Below the pieces are notes generated by a model. It did not search any database. It saw only the letters and a program-made list of their open reading frames with translations, and was not told the origin of the DNA. 64,000 nt of DNA. It comes from Spirosoma taeanense. Its GTDB lineage: Bacteria > Bacteroidota > Bacteroidia > Cytophagales > Spirosomataceae. Shown here piece by piece: positions 62,991-64,000 of the stretch. A program made the position numbers and the translations under genes. Numbering within the stretch: position 1 is the first letter of the stretch; each line of letters opens with the position of its first letter. Location of the stretch: the NCBI RefSeq assembly GCF_013127955.1, contig NZ_CP053435.1, forward strand, positions 3,224,001 to 3,288,000. The letters are read 5' to 3'.

Positions 62991-63467
62991 ATGCCTTTAG
63001 AAAAAGAACTGGATATACAGGAAAAATTCTCCACTCGGATGGGTCGCCTGTCGATCTTCATGATTAGCCACCTCGGCCATCTAATGGCTAAAATGGCCAA
63101 TCGGGAGCTGATCAAAGCAGGCTTCTCGTTGCAGATTGAGCAATTCCCGGTGCTGTTCATCATCTATTTTTCGGGCGATGATCTATTATCTCAACAGGAG
63201 ATTGCGAACATGCTCCAGAAGGATAAATCTGGGATACAGCGTTCCATTCGCACCCTTGAACGAAACGGCTATCTCCGAATCATCTCGGATAGCATTGACC
63301 GACGTAAGAACCTGATCCAGTTAACACCGGCCGGAAAGCTGGCAGTCGATAAAGCGATTGCCACCGCCGAACAAATTGATAAACAAGTGACCAGCCAGCT
63401 TACTGCCGACGAACTCACTGCGTTTTTAAGCACGATGCGAAAAATTTCCACTGTTCTGAATAAATAA
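62991..63467 (+). CDS. MarR-family transcriptional regulator
   Basis: 158 residues. The winged helix-turn-helix is visible at about 55-110 (LLSQQEIANMLQKDKSGIQRSIRTLERNGYLRIISDSIDRRKNLIQLT), framed by N- and C-terminal helices that form the dimer (LGHLMAKMANRELIKAGF, VTSQLTADELTAFLSTMRKIS). MarR proteins are dimeric repressors that leave the DNA when a ligand binds. The palindrome that overlaps its own promoter recurs twice in front of the following TolC-like gene, which points to autorepression plus repression of efflux. Ligand unknown. Confidence 0.93.
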   Translation: MPLEKELDIQEKFSTRMGRLSIFMISHLGHLMAKMANRELIKAGFSLQIEQFPVLFIIYFSGDDLLSQQEIANMLQKDKSGIQRSIRTLERNGYLRIISDSIDRRKNLIQLTPAGKLAVDKAIATAEQIDKQVTSQLTADELTAFLSTMRKISTVLNK

Positions 63468-63487
63468 TCTCTTTTTTTGGTTTAATA

Positions 63488-63516
63488 GTTGATATGTCCA
63501 CAGTTGACCTATCAAC
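63488..63516 (+). promoter_or_regulatory. two tandem MarR-type operators before the TolC-like gene
   Basis: GTTGATATGTCCAC (63488-63501) and GTTGACCTATCAAC (63503-63516) each match 12 of 14 positions of the palindrome in the MarR promoter and are one base apart. The second overlaps a TTTG-ending promoter-like element (63514-63521) just before the ATG at 63527. Confidence 0.75.
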
Positions 63517-63526
63517 ATTTGGATTT

Positions 63527-64000
63527 ATGAAACGAAAAATTGCACTTGGCTTAGTAGCACTCGTTCTTCCCCTGCTGGGATGGGCGCAGCCAGCCCCCGG
63601 TCAACCTGCGGGTGGTTGGAAGCTGAAGGACTGCCTGGACTACGGCCTGAAAAACTATGGTACCGTTCGTATCGCGCAGAACCAGACCCAGATCGCTGCG
63701 CAGCAGGCGCGCGAAGCCGTTGCCGGGTATCTGCCGCAGGTGACCGCCCAGGGAACGGTTGATGATAACATTAAACTGCAGACCACTGTCCTGCCGGCGG
63801 GTATCTTTGGTCCGGAGCCAACCCGGGTTGCGTTTGGTACAAAATACCAGACGACGGCTTCGGCTTCTCTGGATCAGACTTTATACGACAAATCCCTGCT
63901 GATTGGCATTAAGGCCGCCAGGCCAAACGCCCAGAAGGCCGAACTGAACACTCGGCAGACGCGTGAGGACGTGATTTATGCTATTTCGAGCAATTACTAT
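63527..64000 (+). CDS. TolC-family outer-membrane efflux protein, N-terminal part (cut by window end)
   Basis: The first 158 codons are in the window. A Sec signal (MKRKIALGLVALVLPLLGWAQ) is followed by a TolC-like N-terminal region: WKLKDCLDYGLKNYGTVRIAQNQTQIAAQQAREAVAGYLPQVTAQG has the helical repeat typical of TolC hairpins, then a beta segment and the second helix (LLIGIKAARPNAQKAELNTRQTREDVIYAISSNYY). TolC proteins form the outer-membrane channel of tripartite efflux pumps; the adaptor and inner-membrane pump genes are probably next, outside the window. Two MarR-type operators lie just upstream. Confidence 0.88.
   Translation, partial: MKRKIALGLVALVLPLLGWAQPAPGQPAGGWKLKDCLDYGLKNYGTVRIAQNQTQIAAQQAREAVAGYLPQVTAQGTVDDNIKLQTTVLPAGIFGPEPTRVAFGTKYQTTASASLDQTLYDKSLLIGIKAARPNAQKAELNTRQTREDVIYAISSNYY

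Noticed and set aside
1-64000. tRNA, rRNA, CRISPR array, toxin-antitoxin pair, restriction-modification or phage-defence system
   Set aside because: I looked through the gaps and gene products and saw no cloverleaf, direct-repeat array, or recognisable genes of these kinds.

Overview
The window looks like a chromosomal segment of a GC-rich member of the Bacteroidota, order Cytophagales, most likely family Spirosomataceae (Spirosoma or a close relative). The evidence is two SusC/SusD pairs, an ECF sigma/FecR module wired to an STN-type SusC, a one-protein hybrid two-component regulator with a periplasmic sugar-binding sensor, many Tat- or Sec-exported sugar enzymes, and promoter elements of the Bacteroidota type (TTTG, about 19 bases, TAnnTTTG). 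I see no rRNA or tRNA gene, CRISPR array, insertion sequence or prophage.

Layout. (1) 1-12619: a cell-envelope signalling block on the minus strand. In transcription order it runs FHA protein, a 27-residue membrane mini-protein, a membrane PP2C phosphatase and two membrane Ser/Thr kinases. Further along the same strand is a very large SEDS glycosyltransferase fused to a penicillin-binding transpeptidase (cut by the window start). This gene set resembles the actinobacterial fhaA-pstP-rodA-pbpA-pknA-pknB cluster, with RodA and PbpA as one polypeptide. Three plus-strand genes split the block: a lipoprotein subtilase, a bestrophin channel and a beta-carbonic anhydrase. (2) 12833-18528: exported enzymes, namely a five-part ThuA/sugar-dehydrogenase/PKD/cytochrome c/carbohydrate-binding protein, a TIM-barrel sugar isomerase-like protein and a TolB-like propeller protein. 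(3) 18712-27606: a fructan utilisation operon (sugar porter, fructokinase, SusC, SusD, GH32). (4) 28131-37622: a DUF4142 lipoprotein, then an ECF sigma/FecR-controlled SusCD locus with a DUF1080 3-keto-glycoside hydrolase and a Gfo/Idh/MocA dehydrogenase. (5) 37928-45435: a YihY membrane protein, the hybrid regulator (BT1754-like architecture, plausible fructose sensor for region 3) with a near-perfect promoter and an operator-like palindrome, aldose 1-epimerase, two small uncharacterised ORFs and a secreted FAD oxidoreductase. (6) 45628-51025: a phosphorelay operon (triple-receiver hybrid kinase, CheR methyltransferase, receiver-kinase). (7) 51217-62828: an aldose dehydrogenase lipoprotein, then a pectin/uronate block (GH105, KDG kinase, ExuT-like transporter), fructose-1,6-bisphosphatase overlapping a GH95 enzyme, a small secreted protein and a CE1-type esterase. 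(8) 62991-64000: a MarR regulator and the start of a TolC-like efflux gene, linked by three copies of a 14-bp palindrome.

How the parts fit. Most genes import, cleave and catabolise plant-type glycans (fructan, pectin, fucosylated or feruloylated polymers), with three regulatory styles side by side: one-protein hybrid regulator, ECF sigma/FecR, and MarR. The most unusual item is the Ser/Thr phospho-signalling block attached to a fused cell-wall synthase. The MarR palindromes and the promoter-palindrome of the hybrid regulator are the clearest regulatory sites. All functions are inferred from sequence by eye; no database search was run.
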